Shown in pieces: positions 8,721-17,937 of a DNA stretch of 64,000 nt. The notes under the pieces were generated by a model. It worked only from the letters and a program-made list of their open reading frames with translations, did not search any database and was not told the origin of the DNA. Numbering within the stretch: the stretch's first letter is position 1; each line of letters starts with the position of its first letter. The stretch spans positions 54,139 through 118,138 of the forward strand of contig MTMY01000032.1 in the NCBI GenBank assembly GCA_002010215.1. Direction: 5' to 3'. The DNA is from Archaeoglobus sp. JdFR-37. GTDB taxonomy: Archaea > Halobacteriota > Archaeoglobi > Archaeoglobales > Archaeoglobaceae. Made by a program: the position numbers and the translations under genes.

Positions 8721-9657
8721 CGGTCAGTTTCTTCTCATCCAAAAGATTCAGAAAATCTTTTGCAGAACTCACACATTCCAGTTCTTCCTTCATCACAAAA
8801 ATAACAGAACCAACTTCTTTGTTTACCATTTTCTCAACTATATATGCTGCTTTTGCAGCAACCGTTTCAGAGATTCTACCAAGTATCTCGGCCCTCTTTT
8901 CGATTGTCTTGACCTGTTTTACACCTGTCAGGATGGATTCATCATCTGTTTTGGCCACTGCATCGAAGGGTGCATGCTTGATGGGATATACCTTAACACC
9001 TATGCACCTCAGCTGTTCAACTATTTCCGCTTCTTTACCCTGAAGCTCCACTTCTTTGATTTCCTCTGTCTCAACATCTTCACCCACAAAATTCAGGACA
9101 TCTATCTCCTTCATCACGTATGTACCCAGTATTTCCTCCAGTTTGAGGGCATTCTCAACGCTCGTGTCCACACCCTCCTCATACTTCTTTGCAGCTCTTC
9201 GCGAGATTCCGAGATGCCTAGCAATATCACCTACAGAGATTCCCAGCCTCTCTCTGGCTGATCTTATTCTCTCACTGTCCAGTCTCACGTAATATCCACC
9301 AGGAGCTGAGTAAACGAGGGGTGCAACCTCTTCAACAACAAAATCATAGAAAGTGGCAGTATTAATTACGGGTAAGCCATATCTGGTGTAAACTACACCC
9401 CTCTCTAAGTAATCAAATTTGAATTTCTCGCCCACAACAACAGGGCTCGCTTTCAGGAGTTTGGCGATTATTTTCATCTCTTCAGCCATTTCCGGCTTGA
9501 AGGAGTCGATATTGTATAGAACCTTTACAAGAAGAATTACAGATTCCTTTTTAGCAACTATATCGAAACATCTCGGCCTAGTTTCAACTAAATCAGTTAC
9601 AGCATAACCCGCTTTACGCAGAATCTTAAGTACAGAAGCTGCAATTACTTCCTGCAT
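8707..9657 (-). CDS. Archaeal HTH-type transcriptional regulator
   Basis: A 316-residue protein of the conserved archaeal family annotated as putative HTH-type transcriptional regulatory protein. The N-terminus (MQEVIAASVLKILRKAGYAV then RCFDIVAKKE) looks like a nuclease-fold-related domain. A Cro/C1-type helix-turn-helix at about residues 127-165 contains ERLGISVGDIARHLGISRRA. The C-terminal half repeats the alpha/beta pattern of the N-terminus (CIGVKVYPIKHAPFDAVAK). It lies directly upstream of the thermosome in the same orientation, although the thermosome has its own promoter. Targets are unknown. Confidence 0.8.
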   Translation of the reverse strand: MQEVIAASVLKILRKAGYAVTDLVETRPRCFDIVAKKESVILLVKVLYNIDSFKPEMAEEMKIIAKLLKASPVVVGEKFKFDYLERGVVYTRYGLPVINTATFYDFVVEEVAPLVYSAPGGYYVRLDSERIRSARERLGISVGDIARHLGISRRAAKKYEEGVDTSVENALKLEEILGTYVMKEIDVLNFVGEDVETEEIKEVELQGKEAEIVEQLRCIGVKVYPIKHAPFDAVAKTDDESILTGVKQVKTIEKRAEILGRISETVAAKAAYIVEKMVNKEVGSVIFVMKEELECVSSAKDFLNLLDEKKLTERYI

Positions 9658-10017
9658 CCTATTAGAAAAGGGTATGCCTTACTATATAATACTTTTGAAC
9701 CCGTGTAATCGTCTATCTTTTTGAGATTATTTCTCAACCTTAGGTATTACCGGTCAATACTGCCCCAACATTATATTTGATTGGTCCCATGAGCAGGTGA
9801 CTTTAAAGCATTTTAGGTTCCTGTTGTCGTTTCTAATTTTAAGCCTTCTCGCCCTGTCCTCCACCCATCCTCCTTCCAATTCTCCCTAAAAACTGTCATA
9901 GAACTCTGAGCACATGGCAGTTTGATCGTTAGGAAGTTTGATTTTGCAATAACCGGAGTGGTGAGTAACGAAATTTACGCAGCAAATAACTCAGGAAATT
10001 AAAAAATGAGTGAAAAA
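9658..10017. other. Intergenic region with a hairpin and a possible gene remnant
   Basis: No intact gene. An imperfect inverted repeat (AACTGTCAT at 9891-9899, ATGGCAGTT at 9914-9922) could fold as a hairpin. From 9910 to 10002 there is an open stretch of 30 codons ending in TAA (reading ...KFDFAITGVVSNEIYAA) that looks protein-like but has an in-frame stop just upstream. It may be the last piece of a lost gene. The promoter of the HTH gene lies near 9660-9690. Confidence 0.35.
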
Positions 10018-10722
10018 TCAAATTCCGATACAGAGTTGTTCGAACTTCTCGTGGTCTAGAAGCTCTTCTGCCTTTCCTTCGAAGGCAACTCTTCCACTGA
10101 TGAGTAAATATGCGTTATCACTTATCTCAAGGGCCTTTTTGACGTTCTGTTCCACCAGAAGTATCGTGAGGCCGAGTCTGTCCTTAAGCTCAAGTATTTT
10201 GTCAAAGATTGTGTTGGCGAACTTTGGAGAAAGCATAGCTGTTGGTTCATCAAGCATCAAGAGCTCGGCTCTCCTTATGAGAGCCGTAGCAATAGCAAGG
10301 AACTGTCTCTCCCCTCCGCTGAGAGTTCCTGCCTTCTGATTCATTCTGTACTCAAGTTCAGGGAAAACATCCAGCGCCAAATCTTTCCTATCCTTATATT
10401 CACCGTTATCCAGTGTGTAGCCAGCAATCTTCAGATTTTCCTCCACTGTAAGGTTCGTGAAAACGTTATCCACCTGCGGCAGATAGGCAATCCCCATCTT
10501 CGTCCTTTCGTGAGGTGGCGTTAGTGTAACATCCTTATCGTTGTAGATCACTCTCCCCGAGTGGATGGTAGTAAGGCCGAAGATTGATTTCAGGAAAGTG
10601 CTCTTTCCGCTGCCGTTAGGGCCAACTACCGTCGTGATCTTCTTTCTTTCCACATTTGCATTTATCTCGAAGAGAATATGTAGCTCCTTATATCCCGCCG
10701 ATAACTTCTCAGCCCTGAGCAC
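10018..10722 (-). CDS. livF: Branched-chain amino acid type ABC transporter, ATPase LivF
   Basis: One of the two ATPases of a Liv-type importer. Walker A is GPNGSGKST, the signature is [10 protein letters not shown], Walker B is [11 protein letters not shown], and the switch histidine is replaced in LLVEQNV, as is usual for LivF. The length of 234 residues is typical. An upstream TTG (10737) is possible, but GTG 10722 with GAGGTG 9 bases before it fits the family N-terminus better ([16 protein letters not shown]). The coding sequence overlaps the end of livG. It is the last gene of the minus-strand livKGF arm. Substrate could be branched-chain amino acids, amides or urea. Confidence 0.92.
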   Translation of the reverse strand: MLRAEKLSAGYKELHILFEINANVERKKITTVVGPNGSGKSTFLKSIFGLTTIHSGRVIYNDKDVTLTPPHERTKMGIAYLPQVDNVFTNLTVEENLKIAGYTLDNGEYKDRKDLALDVFPELEYRMNQKAGTLSGGERQFLAIATALIRRAELLMLDEPTAMLSPKFANTIFDKILELKDRLGLTILLVEQNVKKALEISDNAYLLISGRVAFEGKAEELLDHEKFEQLCIGI

Positions 10723-11542
10723 CAAGATACACCTCAATAACCTCTGGATTATTAAGAATTTCTCTTCCTTTACCTTCAGCCACGATCCTGCCGTTGGCCA
10801 TCACATACACTCTGTCAACGTAATCAAGGATTATATCAAGCCTGTGCTCCACTATCATGAACGAAATGCCTTCTTTTGCCAAATCCTTCAGCTTCCGCAG
10901 TATACTGTGAGCAAGTGCGGGAGCGACTCCAGCGATGGGTTCATCCATGATAATAAGCTTTGCATCACACATCAGTGCTCTGCCTACTTCAAGCAACCTG
11001 AGCTGCCCGCCACTGAGATTCATTGCCCAGTCGCTCCAGAGGTGGTCAATACCCAAAAAATTGAGAATATTGAAAGCTTTGTCCACCAAGTCCTCCTCTC
11101 TTTTCAGCCATTTTCCGGTGAGAGCTTCGCTAACCCTTTCCCCATATCCGGCATCGGCTATCAGCAGGTTCTCCAGCACCGTAAGCTTTTTCAGCGGGTG
11201 AGGTGTCTGGAAGGTTCTGACAATTCCCAGTTTGAATCTGTCATGTGGTGCTTTATTGGTAATATCCCTGCCTTCAAAGATTATTCTGCCAGCATCAGCC
11301 TTCAGGAACCCTGTTACCACGTTTATCAACGTCGTCTTGCCACTTCCATTAGGGCCAATTATTAGCGTTATGCCACCCTTAGGTACCTCCACGCTAACCC
11401 TGTCTAGGGCTCTCAGCCCGCCGAAGTTCTTGGTGGCTTCTTCCGTTACAAGTGCGTTGACTCCAGCGTTAGGTCCACTTGATTGAGTTGGTTTCGAAGC
11501 TCCATACTCCAGCTTCAGTCCAAGCTCCCTCCTTGACGGCAT
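10709..11542 (-). CDS. livG: Branched-chain amino acid type ABC transporter, ATPase LivG
   Basis: The second Liv ATPase. Walker A is GPNGSGKTT, the signature is [15 protein letters not shown], Walker B is [11 protein letters not shown], and the switch region is IVEHRLD. The family-like sequence begins near residue 32 ([17 protein letters not shown]). The only ATG is at 11542, which adds about 30 unrelated residues and overlaps the end of livK by 74 bases. I found no ATG, GTG or TTG codon between, so either the overlap is real or an unusual start is used. It works with LivF, LivH, LivM and LivK. Confidence 0.88.
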   Translation of the reverse strand: MPSRRELGLKLEYGASKPTQSSGPNAGVNALVTEEATKNFGGLRALDRVSVEVPKGGITLIIGPNGSGKTTLINVVTGFLKADAGRIIFEGRDITNKAPHDRFKLGIVRTFQTPHPLKKLTVLENLLIADAGYGERVSEALTGKWLKREEDLVDKAFNILNFLGIDHLWSDWAMNLSGGQLRLLEVGRALMCDAKLIIMDEPIAGVAPALAHSILRKLKDLAKEGISFMIVEHRLDIILDYVDRVYVMANGRIVAEGKGREILNNPEVIEVYLGAQG

Positions 11543-12785
11543 AGATTCTGTATTCAGACCCTACTCTGTCATTGTATTCATCGAACTTGACGGGTCCACT
11601 GACAGGTTCAACACCATAAGCGCCCTTACTGTACTTCTCTGCCACCGCTGGGATTACCTTTGCCATTTCGTCAGCATCGTACTTTCCAAGTTTGTCGTAA
11701 ACTTCAGCAAACGCCATGGCAAAGACCCAGGCAGCATCGTAAGCGTTCAGACCGTAGCTCTTGGGTTCTTTACCGCCAGTTCTCTCAGCATAGACCTTCT
11801 TGAGGTCCTCAAAGGCTGCTCCGCCTCTTGTCTCTGAGACGGTGCTGTAAAGTCCAACTTTGCTGGCTTTATCAGCCACATCCTCTATGACCTTGTTGCT
11901 CTTCGCCGTACCATCACAACCAATCCATTTGACAGTCAGCAGAACTGAGTCATCCTTCACTTGGGCAAGCATCGTCGCTACTTCCTCATAGCTGAATGTC
12001 ACCACAGCAACCTCTTCAGGCTTGTAAGTCTTGAGCAGGTCGTTTACTGCATCTTCTATTGTAGCTATGTATGGTGTGAAGTCTGCCGGTGGTGGGTCCG
12101 GATACTCAACAGAGGATTTTACTTCGATGCCGAGCTTCTCGAATTCAGCTCTACCATACTCGTCCAGCCCTTTACCCCATGCGTTACCGATGTAGGTTAT
12201 AACCACAGCTTTCACACCGAGTTCTTCAGCCAGTTTGGCAATAGCCTTGGTCTGGAAAGCGTCGGTTGCGACGAACCTAAACACATACTTCTTCTCTTCA
12301 GGAGATGTAACTCCTATATACTTGGGAGCTGCCGTTGACGATGGAGAACCGAGGATTATCTTGTTTGACCTCACATATTCAATGACGTTCTTTACTTCCC
12401 CACTACCCATGGGACCGACTATGAGCTTGACACCTTTGCTATGTAGAGTCATGACCTTGTCCAGAGCTATTTTCGGATCAACTCTCGTGTCCTCAACGTA
12501 CAGTTTTACCTTATAGGGCTTACCATTCTTCTCAAAATACGCATTAATCCTCTCACTGGCGATTGTTACAGTAGTTTTGATGTCCTCACCGTAGGTCGTC
12601 AAGGGTCCAGAAAGGTCCACCAATACACCCAACGGAATCTCTACCTCTGCCGGTTTTGTCGGGGTGGGTTTAGGCGTCTCTGCTGGAGTTGGTGTTGGTT
12701 TCTCTACTGGCTTCTCCTGCTGGGCACAGCCAGCAAGGAGAATAGCTGCCAGAAACACTACAGCAAATATCTTCAGCCATCGCAT
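11469..12785 (-). CDS. livK: Substrate-binding lipoprotein of Liv-type ABC transporter
   Basis: The extracellular receptor of the transporter (type 1 periplasmic-binding fold). It has a signal peptide with lipobox LLAGC, placing the lipid-anchored cysteine at about residue 20. A Pro/Thr/Glu/Lys-rich linker follows (PTPTPAETPKPTPTKP), typical of archaeal lipoproteins. The mature domain starts IPLGVLVDLSGPL and contains GPMGSGE and YDAAWVFA. ATG 12785 lies 25 bases from a TATA box and could be leaderless; ATG 12791 is the alternative. It is the first gene of the minus arm and is divergent from livH. Confidence 0.9.
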   Translation of the reverse strand: MRWLKIFAVVFLAAILLAGCAQQEKPVEKPTPTPAETPKPTPTKPAEVEIPLGVLVDLSGPLTTYGEDIKTTVTIASERINAYFEKNGKPYKVKLYVEDTRVDPKIALDKVMTLHSKGVKLIVGPMGSGEVKNVIEYVRSNKIILGSPSSTAAPKYIGVTSPEEKKYVFRFVATDAFQTKAIAKLAEELGVKAVVITYIGNAWGKGLDEYGRAEFEKLGIEVKSSVEYPDPPPADFTPYIATIEDAVNDLLKTYKPEEVAVVTFSYEEVATMLAQVKDDSVLLTVKWIGCDGTAKSNKVIEDVADKASKVGLYSTVSETRGGAAFEDLKKVYAERTGGKEPKSYGLNAYDAAWVFAMAFAEVYDKLGKYDADEMAKVIPAVAEKYSKGAYGVEPVSGPVKFDEYNDRVGSEYRIYAVKEGAWTEAGVWSFETNSIKWT

Positions 12786-12806
12786 GCTCATGAAAATACA
12801 TTAAAA

Positions 12807-12814
12807 TTTATAAA
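12807..12814. promoter_or_regulatory. Palindromic TATA box shared by livK and livH
   Basis: TTTATAAA is self-complementary and is the only strong TATA box in the 45-base gap. Its centre is 26 bases from the livH ATG (12837) and 25 bases from the inner livK ATG (12785), the spacing expected for leaderless transcription both ways. Confidence 0.5.
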
Positions 12815-12836
12815 CTTTAGGGTTATCGCCGCAACC

Positions 12837-13760
12837 ATGGCCGTTATCGAGGGAGCACTTGTGTACTCAAATCTCTTAGCACTACTCAGTATAGGACTGA
12901 CTATAACCTACATAACAACGGGTGTGCCAAACTTTGCCCAAGGCACAATGGCAGTATTTGGATCATACGTTTCGCTGACGTTATGGCTCCTCTTTGGAGT
13001 TCACCCTTATCACACTATCCCCGTCTCATTCATTCTAGGAGGAATTTTAGGCATTGCAATCTACACTGTCGTTCTGAGACCCATGATCCAGAAGGAAGCG
13101 ATGATAGTCATTTTGATGATCGCAACCTTAGCAGTAGACCTCATTCTCTTGGGAGCTCTTGGAGCGTACTCTGAAACTCTTGGAGTCATCTCTGGGAAAG
13201 GTACAAGAAAATTCATATTTACTCCAATGGACTTCAAAATACTTGGCGCGGATGCAATACTTGTAATTTCGAGCCTTGCCATCCTGATGCTCCTCTTTAC
13301 CCTCTTTCTACTTCTCTATAAAACCAAATTCGGCATTGCTTTGCGCGCGTCCATGGAAAATCCGGCTCTTGCTGAGATCATGGGTGTAAATGTGGAGTAT
13401 ACTCGCATTTTCTCCTGGTTTCTTTCAGGCTCCCTCGCTGCCGTTGCTGGCACCCTTTTACCCTTCAGGCAGGAAATCGTCCCTGCTACCGGGGCTATAA
13501 TAATCGTTTCTATATTTGCTGCAAGCATAGTTGGCGGGCTAAGTAGCATTTACGGAGCACTGGCAGGAGGATATATTATAGGCATGTCGGAGTCAATGGT
13601 GACGTTTTATCTATCCAAGGTAATTGGGCCGTATATACTGGTTTACAGCAAGGTTATCTCACTTATAGTGTTGATAATTGCTCTGATTGTGGCTCCGAGC
13701 GGTATTGCAGGATTGGAGATATGGAGGAAGAGAGTATGGCGCAAGAGTTCTTCATCCTAG
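12837..13760 (+). CDS. livH: Liv-type ABC transporter permease LivH
   Basis: An integral membrane permease of 307 residues with about eight hydrophobic helices. The N-terminus (ALLSIGLTITYITTGVPNFAQGTMAVFG) is the family's first helix pair. The EAA-like coupling segment follows, with FGIALRASMENPALAEIMGVN at about residues 165-185. The C-terminus is basic (WRKRVWRKSSSS). It forms the membrane channel with LivM. The start ATG has no leader of note and lies 26 bases from a TATA box. The livM gene overlaps its 3' end. Confidence 0.93.
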   Translation: MAVIEGALVYSNLLALLSIGLTITYITTGVPNFAQGTMAVFGSYVSLTLWLLFGVHPYHTIPVSFILGGILGIAIYTVVLRPMIQKEAMIVILMIATLAVDLILLGALGAYSETLGVISGKGTRKFIFTPMDFKILGADAILVISSLAILMLLFTLFLLLYKTKFGIALRASMENPALAEIMGVNVEYTRIFSWFLSGSLAAVAGTLLPFRQEIVPATGAIIIVSIFAASIVGGLSSIYGALAGGYIIGMSESMVTFYLSKVIGPYILVYSKVISLIVLIIALIVAPSGIAGLEIWRKRVWRKSSSS

Positions 13761-14782
13761 ATGTACTTCTCTGGACTTCACTGTATCTTATAGTGACACT
13801 CAGCCTGAATATCGAGTACGGTTATGCAGGGATACCTAACTTCGGAAGAGCTTTAGCTGTTTTAATGGGAGCAATAGCTGCTGGAGGCATAGTAAACCGA
13901 ATCCTGATAGCAATTTTCGGAGTAGAAGGAAACATAATCGAGGCCAGTGGAGGTCTTAAAAGCGTAGTGAACCCGATGATAGCTCAGAACCCTCTTTTCG
14001 GATTGGCGATTCTTGCCCTATCGCTGGTTATTGCCGCACTGATTGGAGCAATTACTGGAGCGCTCTTCATACTCCCCAGCGCTAAGCTGAAGCAGGACTA
14101 TCTTGCGATAACACTCCTCGCCATAAGCGAAGTGATTTTCATGGTTTCCAATTACAACACTGCCATAATCGGAGGCTACTACGGAGTGAGTGTCCCCGAT
14201 ATACTTGCATGGCTTCCAGGAGAGCAGAGGTTTCTGGCTTTCACAGTGATATCCCTTTTCGTAGCCATTCTGGTTTACTTTTTTGTCGAGAGGCTTCTCA
14301 CATCTCCATACGGCAGATTGCTGAAGGCTATGAGGGAGAATGAAGATGTTGTGGAAGCTTTTGGCAAGAATATCATGACCATCAGAATAAAGACAGTCGC
14401 TATTGGATCGGCTGTTGCAGCCACTGCAGGAGCCCTTTACTCTTTCTATAGCGTCAATGTCATTGCCACAACATTCAACAGAGTTGAGTGGACTTTCTTC
14501 CCCTTCCTTATGCTTTTGCTTGGAGGGATGGGTAACAATAGAGGTGTCGTTCTTGGAGTTTTCTCCTTCGTTCTGGCAAAACTCTTTCTGACAGTCTATA
14601 AATTTGAGATAAAAACGCTGCTTCACCTTCCCTTCGAGGCAACATGGCTGGAATATATACTGTTCGGGATAGCAATGCTTCTGATCCTATACTACAGGCC
14701 TGAAGGCATCCTGAGAGAGAAACCAGTAATGACTCCACCGGTAAAGCAAGCTTTGAGAGAAAGAGAGAAACCCCAGTCCTAA
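13736..14782 (+). CDS. livM: Liv-type ABC transporter permease LivM
   Basis: The second permease, 348 residues with about eight to nine membrane helices. Typical features are LSLNIEYGYAGIPNFGRAL in the first helices, LPSAKLKQDYLAITLLAISEVI in the middle, the coupling segment YGRLLKAMRENEDVVEAFGKN and the late GGMGNNRGVVLG. ATG 13736 is chosen because GGAGG lies 7 bases upstream; an earlier ATG (13721) is possible. The gene starts inside the livH 3' end, so translation is probably coupled. The permease pair is transcribed away from livKGF. Confidence 0.92.
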   Translation: MAQEFFILDVLLWTSLYLIVTLSLNIEYGYAGIPNFGRALAVLMGAIAAGGIVNRILIAIFGVEGNIIEASGGLKSVVNPMIAQNPLFGLAILALSLVIAALIGAITGALFILPSAKLKQDYLAITLLAISEVIFMVSNYNTAIIGGYYGVSVPDILAWLPGEQRFLAFTVISLFVAILVYFFVERLLTSPYGRLLKAMRENEDVVEAFGKNIMTIRIKTVAIGSAVAATAGALYSFYSVNVIATTFNRVEWTFFPFLMLLLGGMGNNRGVVLGVFSFVLAKLFLTVYKFEIKTLLHLPFEATWLEYILFGIAMLLILYYRPEGILREKPVMTPPVKQALREREKPQS

Positions 14783-14788
14783 GACCCC

Positions 14789-15226
14789 CTAAGACCCCTG
14801 AACCTGAAGCATCATGCGGTATGCGTGTTTCCCTATTCCATAATAGTGTTTTATTATTTCTGCAATCCTGAATCCAACCCTTCTGTAAATTTCCACTGCA
14901 ATGCTGTTTGCAGTGTTGACCTCCAGCATGATTGAATCGTAACCGAGCTGAGAAGCCATCTCTGCAGCCTTCCTTATAAGCGATTTACCAATTCCCTTGC
15001 CCCTCCATTCTTCCTTAACAGCAACGCTTCCGAGGCAGAATATCTCGTCGTTCCAGTACAGAACCGCTACACCAACTATTTCGTCATTATTTACAGCAAC
15101 TAGAACCTTCTTTTTGTAATCGGTCATTGAAAGCTGGGCGAAGGCGCTGTATCCGAGGATGTCGTATTCAAGGTGGATAACATCCTCCACCTCTTCGTCG
15201 GACATCTCCCGAATTTCAAACTCCAC
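14789..15226 (-). CDS. GNAT acetyltransferase, RimI-like
   Basis: A 145-residue GNAT-fold acetyltransferase similar to RimI/archaeal N-terminal acetyltransferases, which transfer acetyl from acetyl-CoA to protein N-termini. The acetyl-CoA motif A is SVAVKEEWRGKGIGKSLI, with the RxGKG-type pyrophosphate loop. It is followed by MLEVNTANSIAVEIYRRVGF, the classic motif B region of RimI. Length is full. It is divergent from tmcA, another acetyltransferase, with an AT-rich gap holding TATA-like sequence. Protein substrate not determinable; a role as archaeal Nat is likely. Confidence 0.85.
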   Translation of the reverse strand: MEFEIREMSDEEVEDVIHLEYDILGYSAFAQLSMTDYKKKVLVAVNNDEIVGVAVLYWNDEIFCLGSVAVKEEWRGKGIGKSLIRKAAEMASQLGYDSIMLEVNTANSIAVEIYRRVGFRIAEIIKHYYGIGKHAYRMMLQVQGS

Positions 15227-15314
15227 TTCTCCAGCTTATCAAGGCAATATAAAAAATTTTTGCCGCAATAATCCTTCAATAATCCTTTTATTCAATGTCG
15301 AAGAGGCAGGAGAG

Positions 15315-17639
15315 ATGACAGTGAAGGCACTGCTGGAAGAAGTGCAGAGAGCTTGCAGGAATGCTGTTGAAAACCGGCACAGATATGCAGTTTTCCTCTG
15401 CTCATCTCAGTTAGATGACAGGCTGGTAAAGCTGGCCAAAAAAGTATATGCTGCTTATCTTCAGGAGAGAGATGGAGGAGAGAAGAAAGGCGATGAGAAT
15501 GGCCTTTTAATCGTTGGAAGGAGTGCTTTCCTTGAGATTGCTAGGGATAAATTTGAAGGCAAGTTCATACACTTCAAAGAATCTCCGAAAGTTCTTGGGG
15601 AAACCTATTCATCCCTTATTCTCGACCTCACTGAGGGTTTTCATCCCAACGATTTGGGAATAATAGTCGAAACCATCTCAGAAGGAGGAATAATAATCAT
15701 CCTTTCTCCCTCTCTTGAAACTTGGAACAATCTCGTGGGCAGGTGGCATGAGGAGCTGATAAGTGAGCCTTACAGCATTGAAGATGTTGTGCCTCGCTTC
15801 TACAGGCGTTTCATCAGGCGAAGTCTTGAAAGCGAAGGCATAATAATTTTCGACGCAGATAGAAGGAAGATTTTGAAGAAATACGAGTTCAGCAAAAAGA
15901 GGGAGTCAAGAGAGGAGATAGAGATTCCCGCAGAGGAGAGAGAGATAAAGAAGAAACTCTACAAGCTTTGTGCGACCCAAGATCAGGTGAGGGTTCTTCA
16001 GCTCTTCGAGACTTTCTTTGATCGGGCCAAAGAGAGGAAGGCTGTAGTCATTACAGCGGACAGGGGAAGAGGTAAGACGGCAGTACTGGGCATAGTAACA
16101 CCATACCTTATTTCGAGAATGCAGAGAGTGCTGAAGAGGCCTGTGAGAATAATGGTTGTGGCTCCTACCCCTCAAAGCGTTCAGACCTACTTCAAATTCC
16201 TGATGAAGGGATTGGTAAGGCAGGGAATGCGGGATTTCAAGGTGAAGGAGAGCAACGGTATGGTGACAGTCGTGAACAGCAAGTTTGCCAGAGTAGAATA
16301 CACTGTGCCGAGGAGAGCCCTTATTGAGAAAGACTATGCAGACATAATAATTGTTGATGAAGCTGCAAGCATCGACGTGCCGGTGCTGTGGGAGATTACT
16401 GAAGGCTCAAGATACACCATATTCTCCTCCACAATCCACGGCTACGAAGGAGCAGGCAGGGGCTTCAGCATCAGGTTCATGAAAAGGCTAGAGGCTGATG
16501 AAAGCGTTGAGATTCAGAGGATTCACATGGAGGAACCCATAAGATACGGAAGAGACGATCCAATTGAGAGATGGCTTTATGACGTTCTGCTGCTGGATGC
16601 TCAGCCAGCAGAACTGGATGAGGAGGACATAGAGAGCATAAAGAGAGGTAAGCTTGAATTTGAGCCTATCGATAAAGACAGATTGATGGAGGATGAAAAG
16701 CTTTTAAGAGAGTTCTTCGGCATATACGTTCTTGCCCACTACAGAAACCGTCCTTCTGATCTCGTTATCCTCTCAGATATGCCTAACCACCTCCCGTTTC
16801 GGGTGAAGGTGAATGATAAAACGGTCTGCTCCCTCCACATTGCCGTTGAGGGTGGGATGGATGACGAAGTGATTGATAAAATAGCCTCAGGCTACAAGCC
16901 AAAGGGTCAGATAATCCCTGATCTTGTGCTGAAACACTACTGGAACTATGGATTTCCTAAGCTGAAGGGCATCAGGATAGTTAGAATAGCTACGCATCCT
17001 GCAGTGATGGACATTGGGATTGGTACCTTCGCCCTGAATGGAGTTGTGGATTACGCCAGAAATACAGATTTGGACTGGGCTGGAAGCGGTTTTGGAGTTT
17101 CGCCCGAATTGCTTCGCTTCTGGATGCGGAACGGTTTTACGCCTGTCCACATAACCCCTCAGAGGAACGAAATTTCAGGAGAACATACAGTCATAGTCCT
17201 GAAGCCTCTGAAAATGCATGTTGAGAGCATAGTGGAAGAGCTTAGCTCCGACTTCATAAGGAGGCTTGTAGAATATCTCAGCGATGAGCTTAGAGATCTT
17301 GAAACAGAAACAGCCCTACTGCTCCTGAGGAGTCTGCTGAGGGACTCAAACGTTCCCAAACCCGATTTTGGGAAGGTAGAGAGGAAGAGGATGAAAAAAT
17401 ACTTCGGAGGAATGAGCCTCTACGAGTACGTTTCCGATATTGCCAGACCTCTTGTAAGGTACCACTACTCAAGGAGTGATAGGATTGAGCTTGATGAGGA
17501 TGAAGAATACGTTGTTGTGGCAAAATGTCTTCAGTTAAAGCCCTGGCATGATATTAGAGCTGAAAAATCCTTCAGAACTCTTTTGAAGGTTCTTCAGAAG
17601 CTCTGGAGGCATTATTATGAGGGAGGAGAAGAGAATTAA
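15315..17639 (+). CDS. tmcA: tRNA(Met)/RNA cytidine acetyltransferase TmcA
   Basis: RNA N4-cytidine acetyltransferase (TmcA/NAT10 family), which makes N4-acetylcytidine (ac4C) using ATP and acetyl-CoA. The 774 residues hold the family domains in order: an N-terminal accessory domain, a RecD-like helicase module with Walker A ADRGRGKTA (about 248-256) and Walker B IIIVDEAAS (about 345-353), a GNAT domain (RIVRIATHPAVMDIGIG, about 551-568), and a C-terminal RNA-binding helical domain. In archaea the enzyme modifies tRNA and often many rRNA/mRNA sites. An open frame extends to 15159, but ATG 15315 has GCAGGAGAG before it and matches the family N-terminus. The 3' end overlaps the ASCH gene by 23 bases. 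Confidence 0.93.
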   Translation: MTVKALLEEVQRACRNAVENRHRYAVFLCSSQLDDRLVKLAKKVYAAYLQERDGGEKKGDENGLLIVGRSAFLEIARDKFEGKFIHFKESPKVLGETYSSLILDLTEGFHPNDLGIIVETISEGGIIIILSPSLETWNNLVGRWHEELISEPYSIEDVVPRFYRRFIRRSLESEGIIIFDADRRKILKKYEFSKKRESREEIEIPAEEREIKKKLYKLCATQDQVRVLQLFETFFDRAKERKAVVITADRGRGKTAVLGIVTPYLISRMQRVLKRPVRIMVVAPTPQSVQTYFKFLMKGLVRQGMRDFKVKESNGMVTVVNSKFARVEYTVPRRALIEKDYADIIIVDEAASIDVPVLWEITEGSRYTIFSSTIHGYEGAGRGFSIRFMKRLEADESVEIQRIHMEEPIRYGRDDPIERWLYDVLLLDAQPAELDEEDIESIKRGKLEFEPIDKDRLMEDEKLLREFFGIYVLAHYRNRPSDLVILSDMPNHLPFRVKVNDKTVCSLHIAVEGGMDDEVIDKIASGYKPKGQIIPDLVLKHYWNYGFPKLKGIRIVRIATHPAVMDIGIGTFALNGVVDYARNTDLDWAGSGFGVSPELLRFWMRNGFTPVHITPQRNEISGEHTVIVLKPLKMHVESIVEELSSDFIRRLVEYLSDELRDLETETALLLLRSLLRDSNVPKPDFGKVERKRMKKYFGGMSLYEYVSDIARPLVRYHYSRSDRIELDEDEEYVVVAKCLQLKPWHDIRAEKSFRTLLKVLQKLWRHYYEGGEEN

Positions 17640-17937
17640 CTTCGATGAGGAGTACATTGAGCCAATAAAGAGCGGTGATAAAGTCACGACAGTAAGAAGG
17701 GGGATAAAAAGCTATCCGGTAGGCAGAATAGTAGAGCTGACCGTCAACTACAAACCCTTTGCCAGAGCGAGAGTGGATAAGGTGGTCGTCAAGAGGGTTA
17801 AAGAGCTCAGTGAAGAAGATGCCAGGAGAGACGGATTTTCCAGCAGGGATGAGCTTATAAAGGCTCTGAAAAGAATATATGGAAACATAAATGAAGAGGA
17901 GTTCGTTACAGTTGTTCACTTCACGGTGGTGGAATAA
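17617..17937 (+). CDS. ASCH-domain protein, candidate N4-acetylcytidine amidohydrolase
   Basis: A 106-residue protein that is a single ASCH (PUA-like) domain. Residues 20-28 (GDKVTTVRR) match the catalytic loop of E. coli YqfB (GRKTITIRD, recalled from memory), whose K21 and T24 take part in hydrolysing N4-acetylcytidine. Here they are K22 and T25. The third catalytic residue, E74 in YqfB, aligns with D72 in RRDGF. The gene overlaps the end of tmcA by 23 bases and is translationally coupled to it, which links it to ac4C metabolism. It may remove ac4C nucleosides released by RNA turnover, or bind acetylated RNA. Domain certain, activity inferred. Confidence 0.75.
   Translation: MREEKRINFDEEYIEPIKSGDKVTTVRRGIKSYPVGRIVELTVNYKPFARARVDKVVVKRVKELSEEDARRDGFSSRDELIKALKRIYGNINEEEFVTVVHFTVVE

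Noticed and set aside
15159..15314. N-terminal extension of tmcA by 52 codons
   Set aside because: The extension is Ser-rich and antisense to rimI; ATG 15315 has a ribosome-binding site and fits the family.
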